From: Azolla caroliniana
Lineage: Eukaryota; Polypodiophyta
Length of the DNA: 64,000 nucleotides
NCBI GenBank assembly: GCA_043228905.1
Contig: JBHGNT010000010.1
Span: forward strand, 10,292,001 to 10,356,000
Direction: 5' to 3'
The translations under genes and the position numbers were made by a program. Below the pieces are notes generated by a model that was given only the letters and a program-made list of their open reading frames with translations, was not told the DNA's origin and ran no database searches. Positions 10,270 through 19,724 of this stretch are shown in pieces; the first letter of the stretch is position 1; each line of letters opens with the position of its first letter.

Positions 10270-13200
10270 TTACACATCCGTAGGTCCCTTCGGACCCTTA
10301 CCGTTTTCCTTACGGGTTGCCGTGTCTTCCTTCGCCTCTGCTACGGGTTCCCCGTCGTCTATTTCTTCCATCCGTACCGTTCCCGGACAGGTTCCCGGTA
10401 TAGTGCCGGTGGGCTGCATAAACGGGTTACTTGGCATCGGTCCTTTATAGGGCTTTAGTCTAAATCCGTTGACCCACTTGCCTAGTACTTCACCGGCAAG
10501 TGTCCCTAACTGATAGGACCCGTTGTATTCCCGTGTCAGCCAATACGGGCCTGTCCATCTAAACCGGAGTTTACCCGGCATCTTGCCCATCCTTGTTTGG
10601 AATACTAGCACCGGCTTTCCGATTTCGAACATCTTTTCATTACCTTTCCGGTGACGGTCAACGAACGCTTTCCATCGTCGTTGCTCTAGTTCCATGTGTA
10701 GGATGCTGGCCAGCCGTTGCTCCTCCAGTTCGCATAGTGCTGCTAGCCGCATTTCCTCCGACTCCTTTTCATTCAGCCGTTCCCGTAGTTGGATCCGTAA
10801 GCTTGGTACCTGAAATTCCACCGGCATGACCGCTTCTAAGCCGAATGCTAACCGGAACGGCGTTGTCCGGATACTTGTTTTGTATGCCGTTCGGTACGCC
10901 CATAGCGCGCTATGGAGCTTTGTATCCCAGTCCGTCCGGTTTTCATTGACGATTTTGCGGAGAATGTTCTGGAGCGTTTTGTTGGTTGACTCTGCTAACC
11001 CGTTGGCCTGTGGGTAGTACGGTGTGCTCCGTTTATGGACCACGGCATAGAACGTTGTTAAGCTTTCCACTACCTGGCCGAGGAAGTGCACTCCTTGGTC
11101 GCTGATTAATTCAATCGGACATCCATATCGGCACCAAATGTTTTCGTACAGGAATTTTGCTGTGGATGACGCGGTGTTGTCTCTCAAGGGCTTAGCCTCC
11201 ACCCATTTAGTGCAATAATCTGTTGCCACGATGACATAACGATTACCCGTTCTCATTGCCGGTGGCTTGAACGGTCCGACAAAATCCAACCCCCACTTCT
11301 GGAATGGCTCTAGTGGAAGTACCGGTTGGTGTGGCATCCGTGCTTGCTCCGTAGGCTGGCCCATTCGTTGGCATAGGTCACATTCCTTAGCATACTTGAC
11401 GGCGTCTTTTAACGTCGTGGGCCACCATAAGCCGCTCTGCCATACTTTCCTTGCCGTCGCTTCCCCGGCATAGTGTCCTCCGGCAACCCCACAGTGTGCT
11501 TCCCGTAAGATTACTTGTTTCTCGTCACTACGGACTGCCCGTCTCCATATACCATCTGCTCCCTTGTGGTAGAGAGTGTCCCGTAACCGACAGAAATTGC
11601 GGCTCTGCACCGCCAGTCGTTTCCTCTCGTCCCGGTTCATTTCCTTCGGTGGCAGGCCCGTGCTTAGGAACTGGTGCATGTTTGTCAGCCACCTATCTTT
11701 TGATGCGACCGTGTCGTCCGCTGCCGTTTCCGGGGTGATACGGAATAACTCTGCGTCCGGGAATTCATCCGATACTCCGTCGCCTGATTCTCCGGATTCT
11801 AACCGGCTCAGGTAGTCTGCTACGGCATGCTGGATACCGGGCCGGTGGAAGATCTCGAATTCGAACTCCTGCAACAGCAAGGTCCAACGGGCCAATTTAC
11901 CGGTCAGGGACGCCTTGGACACTAAGTACAGGAGCGCCGAGTGATCCACATGAAAGGAGAACTTCCTTCCCAATAGGTAATGACGAAACTTTGTTACGAT
12001 GTAGATCATGCCCAGGGCCTCCCGTTCCGTCGTCGAATAGTTCTTCTCCGCTTGGGACAGCTTCCGGCTGGCATAATATACCGGCCGATACCATTTAGGC
12101 TCCGAAAGTTGCATTAAGGCGCTGCCGATAGCGATGTCGGAAGCGTCCACGAACACATGAAATTCCTTGCTCCAATCCGGAGGCTGCACGACGGGTGCTT
12201 GCGACAAAAGTACCTTCAGGGCATTGTATGCCTTATCCTCTGTATCCGTCCATTGGAACGGTGTCCGATGTACCGCAGTGTGTAATGGTGTAGCCAAGTC
12301 AGCCAAGTGACGGAGCATCCGGCTGTGCCACCGGATCTGTCCTAAGAATCGGCTTAGTGCTTTGGCCGTTTTCGGCGCCGGTGCCCCTAGTATCGCGTTT
12401 ACTTTGTCCGGGTCGACCGCAATGCCCTCCTTACTTACAATGTGTCCCAGTAAGATTCCACTTGAAACCCCAAAGATGCATTTTGCTGGGTTTAAGCTTA
12501 GCCGGTATAACCTACACTTTTCAAGGCATAACCGTAGGTGCTGCAAATGGTCTTTTTCCCGGCTATAGACTGCAAAGTCATCCAGGAAAACCTGCATGAA
12601 GGCTGGAATGTATTCGCCGAAGATCTCCATGATGATTCGCTGGAAAGTTGCTGGTGCCGTTTTTAGTCCGAACATCATTACTTCGGCCACAAACACCCCC
12701 CATTCGGTGACGAACGCTGTCTTCTCCTGGTCGTCAGGATGCATCCGGATTTGATTGTATCCGCTGAACCCGTCTAAAAAGCTATAAACTTCATGGCCGG
12801 CGATGGCATCCAGTACTCCATCCGTGAACGGAAGAGGGAATGCATCCGTAACTGTGGCTGCATTTAGTTTCCTGTAATCTACACACACGCGGATTTTACC
12901 GTTCTTCTTTGGGACGACGACGATGGGGCTCAGCCACGTCGCTTTCTTTACCGGCCGGATGAAGCCCACTCTTAGGAGTTTGTCGATTTCCTCCTTCACT
13001 TTGGCGGCGTAGTTGGGGTTCATTCGGTAACGTCTTTGCGCCACTGGTTTCGCGTCCTTGCCTAAGTGGATCTGATGCTGATATAATTGAGGGTCCAGCC
13101 CTCGCATGTCTTCGTATGACCAGGCGAATACGTCGTGAAACTCCGTGAGAAGTTTGATCATCGCCGCTTTATCTTCCGGCTTCATTTCTTTGGCGATGTG

Positions 13201-16152
13201 TACCGGCTTTGATTCGTCCTTGCTTCCTAGGTTCACTTCGTCGAGTTGGGATGTTTTTACCCGTTGGGAAACGGCCATTTCCCGTTCCAACGCTTCCTGT
13301 GCTTGCCGTAATTCTCGAATCGAATCTTTGTCTGGTTCGGCTTCGGTTTCGTCCCGCTGCGGCAAGTATGGCGCTACGGCTTCAGCCACGTCAATCTCGA
13401 AAAGTGGTACGATCTTCGGGTGTTCCTCCAAGTACTGGGCTTCTTCGTCGTCTGCCAACCCTTCAAGCATGTTCACGCATTCCGCATACAGCGGTGTGCA
13501 TTCCTTACCGTTGCTCGTCCGTGGTTGTGTCGGTACCCGGACCTTGGCTTTTCCGCGCCGGAAGGTAATCATATTTTTCCGCCAATTTTGCTTGATGTGT
13601 GTTGTTTTCAACCATGGTCTGCCCAGCAACAGTGGGTACGCGCCTTGCGCCTGTAGCTGCAGCACTACAGCCGAGATGTGAAATGTGTGACCTCCTATGG
13701 TGACTTCCAATTTCCGTATTAAGCCCGTCGGCCGTACAGAGCTCGTATCCGCCATTCGTAGCCAGAACGGACATGGCTCCCATTCATGTATACCCAAGGC
13801 ATCACACGTGCGGAGGCTTATTACGTTCACCCCGGAACCTCCATTGATTACTGTGCCGGGAAGTTCGTGCCCTTTGACAATAGCTGTAATCACCGGACTA
13901 CTAGTGTCCACCACCGTCGGTCCCTCCTCCGGATTCGAGAAGAGGACTGGTGCCGGTGGGGCTATACCGTCTGTCATGACCGTTTTTAGTCCTTTCGTAA
14001 ATCGCGGCACGAGCTGCAAGAGTCTTCCTAATGGCAACGTGATCTGACATTCTTGCAGTACTTGCCATGTCTCGTTTTCTGCGTGGCTACCGCCGACACT
14101 CCCTATGGTATTCGCCTTTTGCCGTTCCGCGTCCGCGACGTTCCTTTCATTGGCTTCCTTCACCCATTCCGTCGCCTGTTTTCGTATGGCCTCTTGTGTT
14201 TCCCACTCTTTGGCCATGCCTTTCGACCGTGTGGTTACTTGCTGTACATCCGCCACTTCCGGAACCACCATATTAATAGCTGGTCGTTTATCGTAGCTCT
14301 TTGCCGGGCACTGGTTACTGTAGTGGCCTTCCTGCTTGCAGTAGTAGCAGTACTCTTTACGGGTATTGCTGGATTCAGCATTGCTGGTAGCCGGAGTCGG
14401 TCCCGTAGTGAGTGGTGCGTTCTGTGCCGGTTGGCTCCTTGGGGTTCCATGTTCCGGGTCCCTAGGGTGACCACCTTTCTTGAAATTACGTTTCTTATTA
14501 TTCTTATTTTTATTTCGGTAGTCCGGTTGTGGTGGATCGTAAAATCGGCCGTAGTCCTCCTGGTGCCTTCGGTAACCAGGGGAATGGTCTCTGTCGTATT
14601 GCTCGTGTCGTCTGTTGGACTCCCGATAACGGTCCGATCGCTCATACCGGTCGTAGTTATCATGCCGATCCCTGTACCGGCCATCATTCTCTTGTCTGTC
14701 TCCGTACCGGACATCCTGTGCCGGTCGGTACCGGTTCATTCTTTGCCAACGATCCTCATCTTCGTCTCGGCTGCTTCTTGGCTCGATCCGTCGAACGGGT
14801 GGTGCTTGTCGGTTTAGCAGGTTATACTCGCACCGGTCCGTTGTATGACTCTTGGATTGACAAATCACACACTGGGTTCGCATGGTGCACTCCACTGCCG
14901 AGTGTCCGACATTCAAGCAGATTGTGCATTGAATTGCCTGCCGGAACCGGAGATCTTCATCTGTGGGTAACGCCCGTTGCAGTGCTCCCAGTGTAAGCCA
15001 TGAGCTTGACTTTTCCATTTCTCTGACCCGGTCAATGACCTGGTCAATGGTGCTTCCTCGAAAGTCGATCACCGTACACACCGTGCGTAACGGTTCCCGG
15101 AGTGCGTTTAAAAATATCGTCCGTAATTCTTCCTCCGGGGGTGCACGGGCAAGCTGACTATGCATTCGTTGGAAGCGGATGACGAATTGGGGAATGCTTT
15201 CCCCTGCCTCTTGTTGGATCGTATAAAACAGGCCCACCATCGTCGTCTGGTCGACCTCCTTGTGGAAAAAATGCAAAAATTTTGCTTTTAATTCTGCAAA
15301 GGTTGTGATGGTCGCCGGGTCCTGCGTCCGCCGCCATCGTGCCGCTGGTCCTTCCAACGTGACCCCGAATTCCGCTATCTTCGAGCGTTCTTCTTCCTCC
15401 GGTGTCAATCGCTGGGACGCGTGATTTGCTTCCCATGTCTGCTCGAAGGCATGAACATGCGCTTCCGCGTCCGGATCATCGCGATACTTTGAGTATTGGA
15501 ACGGCATGTCGTCGTCCAGTATTAGGCCGCGGTTTAGTGGCGTTTGTTGATATCTTTCCGGTTTTCTCTCCGGTTCCACTTCCGGTTCTTTTGCCGGTGC
15601 TTTTTCCGGTTCCTTTTCCGGTTCTTTTCCCGGTTCCTTCACCGGCTCTTCTTCCGGTACCTTTGCCGGCTCTTTCGTTGGTGTCGGTGGCTTTGCTTCT
15701 TCCACTTCCGGTGTTGGTGGGTTGACGGCTTCCGTTTGCGGTTCCGGATAGCCCTGGTCGAACGGTTCCGGTTCTGGAGTCGGCACGGTATCCGACCCGT
15801 CGTCCTCCGGGCCGCCGGGGGTATCGTTGCTACTCCGGTAGTTCGTGTGCACGCTGTATCCCCCTTCGGAATCCGATTCGTAGGCCGAAAAGGCTTCTGC
15901 CTCGTTTTCTCCGCTTGCCAGCGCCTCGAGGAGGCGTTCGGTTTCCCGGAGACTACTTAGACTGCTTCCGTCGTCCTGGTCGCGAGTTTGCTGTAACCGA
16001 AGAGATTCCTCCGCGACTCTCCGGATCTCGTTGGAGAACGAACGATCCGAGCGAATTTCGTGCACTGCCTGCTGGAAAGTCTCACGCCGTCTTTGCCGTT
16101 CGGCGAGGCGTCTAGCTCGGTCTGTAACCAGGTCGTGCGTTGGTCTAGTCAT
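10270..16152 (-). CDS. OTA1 gag-pol polyprotein (1960 aa), protease Asp replaced
   Basis: An open frame with no stop. The start ATG at 16152 lies in the context GGATGGATG, shared with OTA4. Domains: acidic gag N-terminus with Pro/Glu/Lys repeats; capsid-like region (HAFEQTWEANHASQRL, GPAARW); two CCHC knuckles from about residue 410 (CTICLNVGHSAVEC, CVICQSKSHTTDRC); an Arg/Tyr/Asp-rich stretch; a third knuckle near 600 (CYYCKQEGHYSNQC); protease with NGGSG at residue 770 where OTA4 and OTA2 have DGGS; RT (PKKNGKIRVCVDYRKLN, VFLDDFAVYS); RNase H (FVDASDIAIGSALMQL, STTEREALGMIY); integrase (H-x4-GGH, CDLCQ, LDFVGPF, ISDQGVHF, NGLAES). It makes virus-like particles and cDNA in an active element. 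The Asp-to-Asn change at 13843-13845 should abolish protease, so this copy probably needs help in trans. Confidence 0.93.
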   Translation of the reverse strand: MTRPTHDLVTDRARRLAERQRRRETFQQAVHEIRSDRSFSNEIRRVAEESLRLQQTRDQDDGSSLSSLRETERLLEALASGENEAEAFSAYESDSEGGYSVHTNYRSSNDTPGGPEDDGSDTVPTPEPEPFDQGYPEPQTEAVNPPTPEVEEAKPPTPTKEPAKVPEEEPVKEPGKEPEKEPEKAPAKEPEVEPERKPERYQQTPLNRGLILDDDMPFQYSKYRDDPDAEAHVHAFEQTWEANHASQRLTPEEEERSKIAEFGVTLEGPAARWRRTQDPATITTFAELKAKFLHFFHKEVDQTTMVGLFYTIQQEAGESIPQFVIRFQRMHSQLARAPPEEELRTIFLNALREPLRTVCTVIDFRGSTIDQVIDRVREMEKSSSWLTLGALQRALPTDEDLRFRQAIQCTICLNVGHSAVECTMRTQCVICQSKSHTTDRCEYNLLNRQAPPVRRIEPRSSRDEDEDRWQRMNRYRPAQDVRYGDRQENDGRYRDRHDNYDRYERSDRYRESNRRHEQYDRDHSPGYRRHQEDYGRFYDPPQPDYRNKNKNNKKRNFKKGGHPRDPEHGTPRSQPAQNAPLTTGPTPATSNAESSNTRKEYCYYCKQEGHYSNQCPAKSYDKRPAINMVVPEVADVQQVTTRSKGMAKEWETQEAIRKQATEWVKEANERNVADAERQKANTIGSVGGSHAENETWQVLQECQITLPLGRLLQLVPRFTKGLKTVMTDGIAPPAPVLFSNPEEGPTVVDTSSPVITAIVKGHELPGTVINGGSGVNVISLRTCDALGIHEWEPCPFWLRMADTSSVRPTGLIRKLEVTIGGHTFHISAVVLQLQAQGAYPLLLGRPWLKTTHIKQNWRKNMITFRRGKAKVRVPTQPRTSNGKECTPLYAECVNMLEGLADDEEAQYLEEHPKIVPLFEIDVAEAVAPYLPQRDETEAEPDKDSIRELRQAQEALEREMAVSQRVKTSQLDEVNLGSKDESKPVHIAKEMKPEDKAAMIKLLTEFHDVFAWSYEDMRGLDPQLYQHQIHLGKDAKPVAQRRYRMNPNYAAKVKEEIDKLLRVGFIRPVKKATWLSPIVVVPKKNGKIRVCVDYRKLNAATVTDAFPLPFTDGVLDAIAGHEVYSFLDGFSGYNQIRMHPDDQEKTAFVTEWGVFVAEVMMFGLKTAPATFQRIIMEIFGEYIPAFMQVFLDDFAVYSREKDHLQHLRLCLEKCRLYRLSLNPAKCIFGVSSGILLGHIVSKEGIAVDPDKVNAILGAPAPKTAKALSRFLGQIRWHSRMLRHLADLATPLHTAVHRTPFQWTDTEDKAYNALKVLLSQAPVVQPPDWSKEFHVFVDASDIAIGSALMQLSEPKWYRPVYYASRKLSQAEKNYSTTEREALGMIYIVTKFRHYLLGRKFSFHVDHSALLYLVSKASLTGKLARWTLLLQEFEFEIFHRPGIQHAVADYLSRLESGESGDGVSDEFPDAELFRITPETAADDTVASKDRWLTNMHQFLSTGLPPKEMNRDERKRLAVQSRNFCRLRDTLYHKGADGIWRRAVRSDEKQVILREAHCGVAGGHYAGEATARKVWQSGLWWPTTLKDAVKYAKECDLCQRMGQPTEQARMPHQPVLPLEPFQKWGLDFVGPFKPPAMRTGNRYVIVATDYCTKWVEAKPLRDNTASSTAKFLYENIWCRYGCPIELISDQGVHFLGQVVESLTTFYAVVHKRSTPYYPQANGLAESTNKTLQNILRKIVNENRTDWDTKLHSALWAYRTAYKTSIRTTPFRLAFGLEAVMPVEFQVPSLRIQLRERLNEKESEEMRLAALCELEEQRLASILHMELEQRRWKAFVDRHRKGNEKMFEIGKPVLVFQTRMGKMPGKLRFRWTGPYWLTREYNGSYQLGTLAGEVLGKWVNGFRLKPYKGPMPSNPFMQPTGTIPGTCPGTVRMEEIDDGEPVAEAKEDTATRKENGKGPKGPTDV

Positions 16153-16180
16153 CCATTAAGCCGTCGTTCGCTGCGAGAAA

Positions 16181-16199
16181 GCAGGAATCGTGGTCGCCA
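16181..16199 (-). promoter_or_regulatory. OTA1 primer-binding site
   Basis: On the minus strand TGGCGACCACGATTCCTGC begins 6 nt after the 5' LTR. The same 19-mer occurs in OTA4 and OTA2. I did not assign the tRNA. Confidence 0.75.
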
Positions 16200-16205
16200 A
16201 AACTG

Positions 16206-16624
16206 TGTTATTCTCTGACCGGACAAGGCCTAACACAAGGTGTCACGGAGACACTTCACCAAAGGGTGATTACGGTATAGGATTATGACTCAACGATTAC
16301 ACCGACTTAAGTAGGTTACACGATTAGAGCGCTTTTGTTAACTACACGCGTAAGATATAACAGTAAGTACAGAACGGAAATCAACACAGAAGTATAAACA
16401 CCATATGCTCTATTAATTATCCGCCGCGATTACAATGGGGTCCGGGCCTTTAAATAGGTTTCCGGCCCGTAGTACAAAACGGTGCCTATCGCACCTATTC
16501 GGGATCCGTCCGGATCTGGAACGGCATACCGTTTCCAGTCCGTTCGTCCACACTATGCTTATTTACAACCATACTTAATTAATTCCTTCACTCCGTATTT
16601 TGGACTCCTTGCCGGCCGGTAACA
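16206..16624 (-). repeat. OTA1 5' LTR (419 bp)
   Basis: Same ends and length as 6768-7186, with about five substitutions (roughly 98.8 percent identity by eye). This implies a recent insertion. Confidence 0.93.
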
Positions 16625-16629
16625 GACTG

Positions 16630-18023
16630 AAGCAAGCCCCGCATGCCTGGAACGCGAAGATCATGCAACAACTGTGTTGGATGGGCTTCGTCATGTCAAA
16701 ATCAGACTCTTCCCTCTTCATCCGAAAAGGTTGACTCGGACCGGTTAGTATTTTACTATACGTTGATGACTTGGTCATCACCGGCGCCGACCTAGGTGAA
16801 ATCGACCGCGTGAAGCTCCAGCTTGCGGCATCGTTCGACATGAAGGATCTGGGGGACCTTCATTACTTCCTCGGGAGCGAAGTGATCCGTACCCCCGAAG
16901 GCATATTGATCAGCCAACGTCATTACGTGTTGAGTATGCTCTTCAAATTCGGAATGACCGACTGTAAGTCCGTCTCAACTCCTCTGGACAGAACCGTCAA
17001 GCTTCGTCCCGATACGGGAAAGGTATCGATCCGACGAGGTTCTGACAAATTGTCGGAAGCCTCATATACTTGACCATCACCCGACCCGACCTCCATTATC
17101 CGATCGGAATGATCAGTCAGTTCATGGTGCGACCTATCGAGGAGCACCTTCAGTGTGCGCAACGCATACTTCGGTATGTCAACGACACTAAGGACCGGGG
17201 ATTGCTATATCGGACCGGTGCAGCCGCGCAGTTAGTTGGCAACACCGATGCTGATTGGGCTGGCAATGCCGCCGATCGCCGATCCACGTCTGGATACACG
17301 TTCTCCCTCGATAATGTCGCGATCGCGTGGAGCAGTAAGAAGCAGCCGACAGTTGCGTTGTCCAGCACCGAAGCGGAGTACTGAGGAGCGGCTGTCGCAA
17401 CATGCGAAGCTATATGGTTGAAGCGGCTACTTAAGGACCTGCAAGAGGAGGTGTCAGATCCGACGACGATCTATTGCGACAACCTCAGCAGCATCCAGCT
17501 CGCGAAAAACCCCGTTTTCCATGCACGGACCAAGCACATTGAGGTGCACTACCATTTCGTTCGTGAGCGTGTCCTTTCTGGTGAAGTCGAACTTTAGTAC
17601 GTTCCAACGGATCGGCAAACTGCCGACATCTTCATCAAGCCTCTTGGTCTGGACAAGTTGCGGCAATTCTCAGGTGCGCTCGGATTGCGTCACCTCGACG
17701 TGCCAAACTTGAGGGGGAGAACAGTTCTGAACGACCAAGACTGCGACACCGATGTCAAGTTCGACTTCGGATCGACTGAAGAAGCCGAGGGCGGACCCGT
17801 GGAAAAGTCCGGAAGCGGACAGAAGGGGAGCAGCCGAGGGAGAGAGCCTAAGCCAACCACGCATAGGGAATATGACGCCATCGAGGGCGAGAAGACCGAA
17901 GACAAGTTGGAGACAGCCAACTCGGACGAGAGCGAAAACCGATCGAAGGTAGCCGAGTCGGTTTGGATGTCTGATTCAGATACGCTGAATCAACCGAGGC
18001 CCAAGCGGAAAAAAAGGCAGTAG
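16630..18023 (+). pseudogene. COP1 C-terminal RT, RNase H and acidic pol tail
   Basis: RT resumes in phase (KQAPHAWNAKIM) and reaches the catalytic YVDD in ILLYVDDLVITGAD. A TGA lies near 16732, a frameshift near 17050-17070 and a TGA near 17382. RNase H motifs are ITRPDLHYPIG, SGYTF, STEAEY and TADIFIKPLGLDKLRQF. The frame then continues about 100 residues past the usual copia end into an acidic, Ser/Glu-rich tail closing with RPKRKKRQ, a nuclear-localisation-like cluster. COP2 carries a recognisably related tail, so this is a family trait. Confidence 0.87.
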
Positions 18024-18200
18024 GAGAAGCGTCAACACCGCAACAACAGAAGAGCTGATAAGGGCCACATGAGCAGACAAGCCGACCGGAAGGGTCGAAG
18101 CGCACGGAGTCGAACAGGTTGTGGAGCGCGAGCGAGGCGTGAAGCCAGGAGGAACCGGAGCTGTGAGCCCGAAGATCCCGAAGAGCCTCAAGTTGAGCTT
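18024..18200 (+). other. COP1 3' untranslated segment
   Basis: No ORF of note. It ends with a second stretch encoding LKLSLRGSVE, the sequence copia elements often carry at the pol end just before the polypurine tract, which suggests an older duplicated terminus. Confidence 0.5.
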
Positions 18201-18209
18201 GAGGGGGAG
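18201..18209 (+). promoter_or_regulatory. COP1 polypurine tract
   Basis: GAGGGGGAG immediately precedes the TGTTGAGAG start of the 3' LTR. Confidence 0.85.
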
Positions 18210-18665
18210 TGTTGAGAGACAAGCTCAACATCAGCCGGATCGGCTGAAGAAGCCGAGGACCGGATCGGTTGGGACCGATCGGTTAGGCCGAATGCGTAAA
18301 CCGGTACACGGACCGGTGCGTAGGTAGGGCCGAATCGGTGCGTAAACTGGGAGGCCGTTAGGAAAGATATTCTGTGAGGAATATATTGGGAGTTAGTCTA
18401 GGAGCTCCTAATGAGCATTGAAGTACTATCAGTACTTCGGTCAGTCCTTCCAGGACTTGTATAAAAGTGTTCATTGAACACACATATGTATAGAGCGGTC
18501 AATAGAGATTGAGTATCTTTTTGTTGAATATAGTTCTTGTGTTTTCTCTCTCTCACTCCCCCTGTCTCTCCCGCGTATACTGCGTAAGCTCAAGCTCTCC
18601 ATTAAACCTGAGTTATCTTCCTTCTGTTCGGTCTTCATACTTGCTTCCGCACGCTACTTTTCACA
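18210..18665 (+). repeat. COP1 3' LTR (right end estimated)
   Basis: It starts TGTTGAGAGACAAGCTCAAC. A TATA-like CTTGTATAAAAGTG lies near 18457-18470, followed by a CT-rich leader. The partial LTR of COP2 matches this promoter region in inverse orientation. Without a second LTR in view the end is inferred from a CA near 18665 and from OTA2 ORF3 homology starting at about 18710. Confidence 0.7.
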
Positions 18666-19495
18666 CCGTTTCCTATTGGCGCGCTCCTTTGCCGCCTGGT
18701 CCGTGTCGGCCACCTTCCCTTTAGTTGCCTTAGACGCCAACAGTTGCTGCCGTTTCGAGGCCAATTTCAGGGTGGCTTCGGTTGTTCTTCCCCGCTTAGT
18801 GGTCTTGACGAGCTTGATAGGTGGTGCCAATAGGGTGAGCCATTGCGCCACCGCCGTCCATATCTTCCGACCCTCCTTTCCTCTGACAGAGTCGATGTCC
18901 GCACAGAGGCCATCCACAATCAGTGCCGCCCAGTCCACCTTCATGCCTTCATATGTGGCTATGATTAAGCCGGCCTGGTTCAGGGGCATGCACGGGGGTT
19001 GAGGGTATACATGTCCAAATTCATGGAGCACACGGGCAAGCTCTCGAAAGAGTGGATCTTCGCCGCCCTGTGTCCGGTAGGCCTTGCTTGCCAGAGAGTA
19101 TTCCCCAAAATATTTTCGGAGCTGTTTCGGGGTAGGGTTGTTGATATTGAAGATTCCCCCTTCCGAAAGGCCAATCAACGCATGGATGGCCTCCTCAGTA
19201 ATCAACTCCGTGTCAATTTCTTTGACGATCTTCTCCGCCTCCCGATGCGGTGCGCCTCCATGATGGTGAGGAAACTCTCTAAGCCGTGTTGCCTTAGCCA
19301 CATCTTGGCTGCTTTAGAGAGTGCTTGGCAGTCCATGGCTTCGTTGAGGTCGGTGAGCGCTGGTGAGGGTTGTGTGTGAGGAGTCTCTGTGTGCGTGGGC
19401 TCGTGTCTGCTGATCTTCAATCGCCTGTCTGCGTTTGTGCTCCTCTGTTCGCGAAATGTGAGGGTTTCTATGTGGTGGGGGTCTTCTTGTTGCAT
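18666..19495 (-). pseudogene. OTA2 ORF3, N-terminal part, frameshifted and truncated
   Basis: It begins with a basic extension, then KAAKMWLRQHGLESFLTIME. A frameshift near 19255 is followed by IDTELITEEAIHALIGLSEGG, KYFGEYSLASKAYRTQGGED, LFRELARVLHEFGHVYP and MKVDWAAL. This is the same N-terminal domain as in OTA1. Homology stops near KRQQLLASKATKGK, where COP1 begins. Confidence 0.8.
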
Positions 19496-19670
19496 GTTAG
19501 CGCCTGCTTTTTTTTCTTACCCGCACGTGTGCACGTCGTGTACTAAAATAGAATGTCGTGCCATGTGCCGGCGGTTTAATACCCTATTAATAGCCCACTA
19601 CGTACCTTTTCAAAGTGCCTGTTCACTCCTTGTTTTTGCATGTGTTCGTTCACCCCTCGCCCTTGCATGA

Positions 19671-19717
19671 TTTACTTTGATTTGATTTGATTTGATTTTT
19701 TTTATTTTTTTAAAAAT
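19671..19717 (-). other. OTA2 A-rich tract between pol and ORF3
   Basis: The plus strand has four TTTGA units followed by long T-runs, so the coding strand is A-rich. Position matches the purine tracts of OTA1, OTA3 and OTA4, but T and C interruptions are present here. Confidence 0.6.
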
Positions 19718-19724
19718 GGTTTTG

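Larger units (their letters stand above)
6768..16624 (-). mobile_element. OTA1: young Athila/Tat-like gypsy element
   Basis: Two 419-bp LTRs differing at about five positions by eye flank 9.0 kb coding on the minus strand. Target duplication GACTG is at 6763-6767 and 16625-16629. From 5' to 3' on the minus strand it has LTR, primer-binding site, gag-pol (open), purine tract, ORF3 (three stops), a conserved pre-LTR block and LTR. It interrupts COP1 reverse transcriptase within the conserved SLYGLKQAP motif. The lineage call rests on the extra ORF after pol, the RT motif VFLDDFAVYS and the lack of a chromodomain. Confidence 0.93.
3615..18665 (+). mobile_element. COP1: Ty1/copia retrotransposon, split by OTA1 and GYP1a
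   Basis: Copia gag, integrase and the start of RT lie at 3615-6767. The rest of RT and RNase H resume at 16630, after OTA1, with target duplication GACTG at 6763-6767 and 16625-16629. A polypurine tract and a 3' LTR follow. The gag start and 5' LTR lie left of GYP1a, outside the window. COP1 appears to interrupt ORF3 of OTA2. The right boundary near 18665 is estimated. Confidence 0.85.

Noticed and set aside
14053-14817. 254-codon plus-strand ORF
   Set aside because: It lies antisense within OTA1 gag-pol, has hydrophobic low-complexity translation and no homologous motif; it is a shadow of the minus-strand gene.
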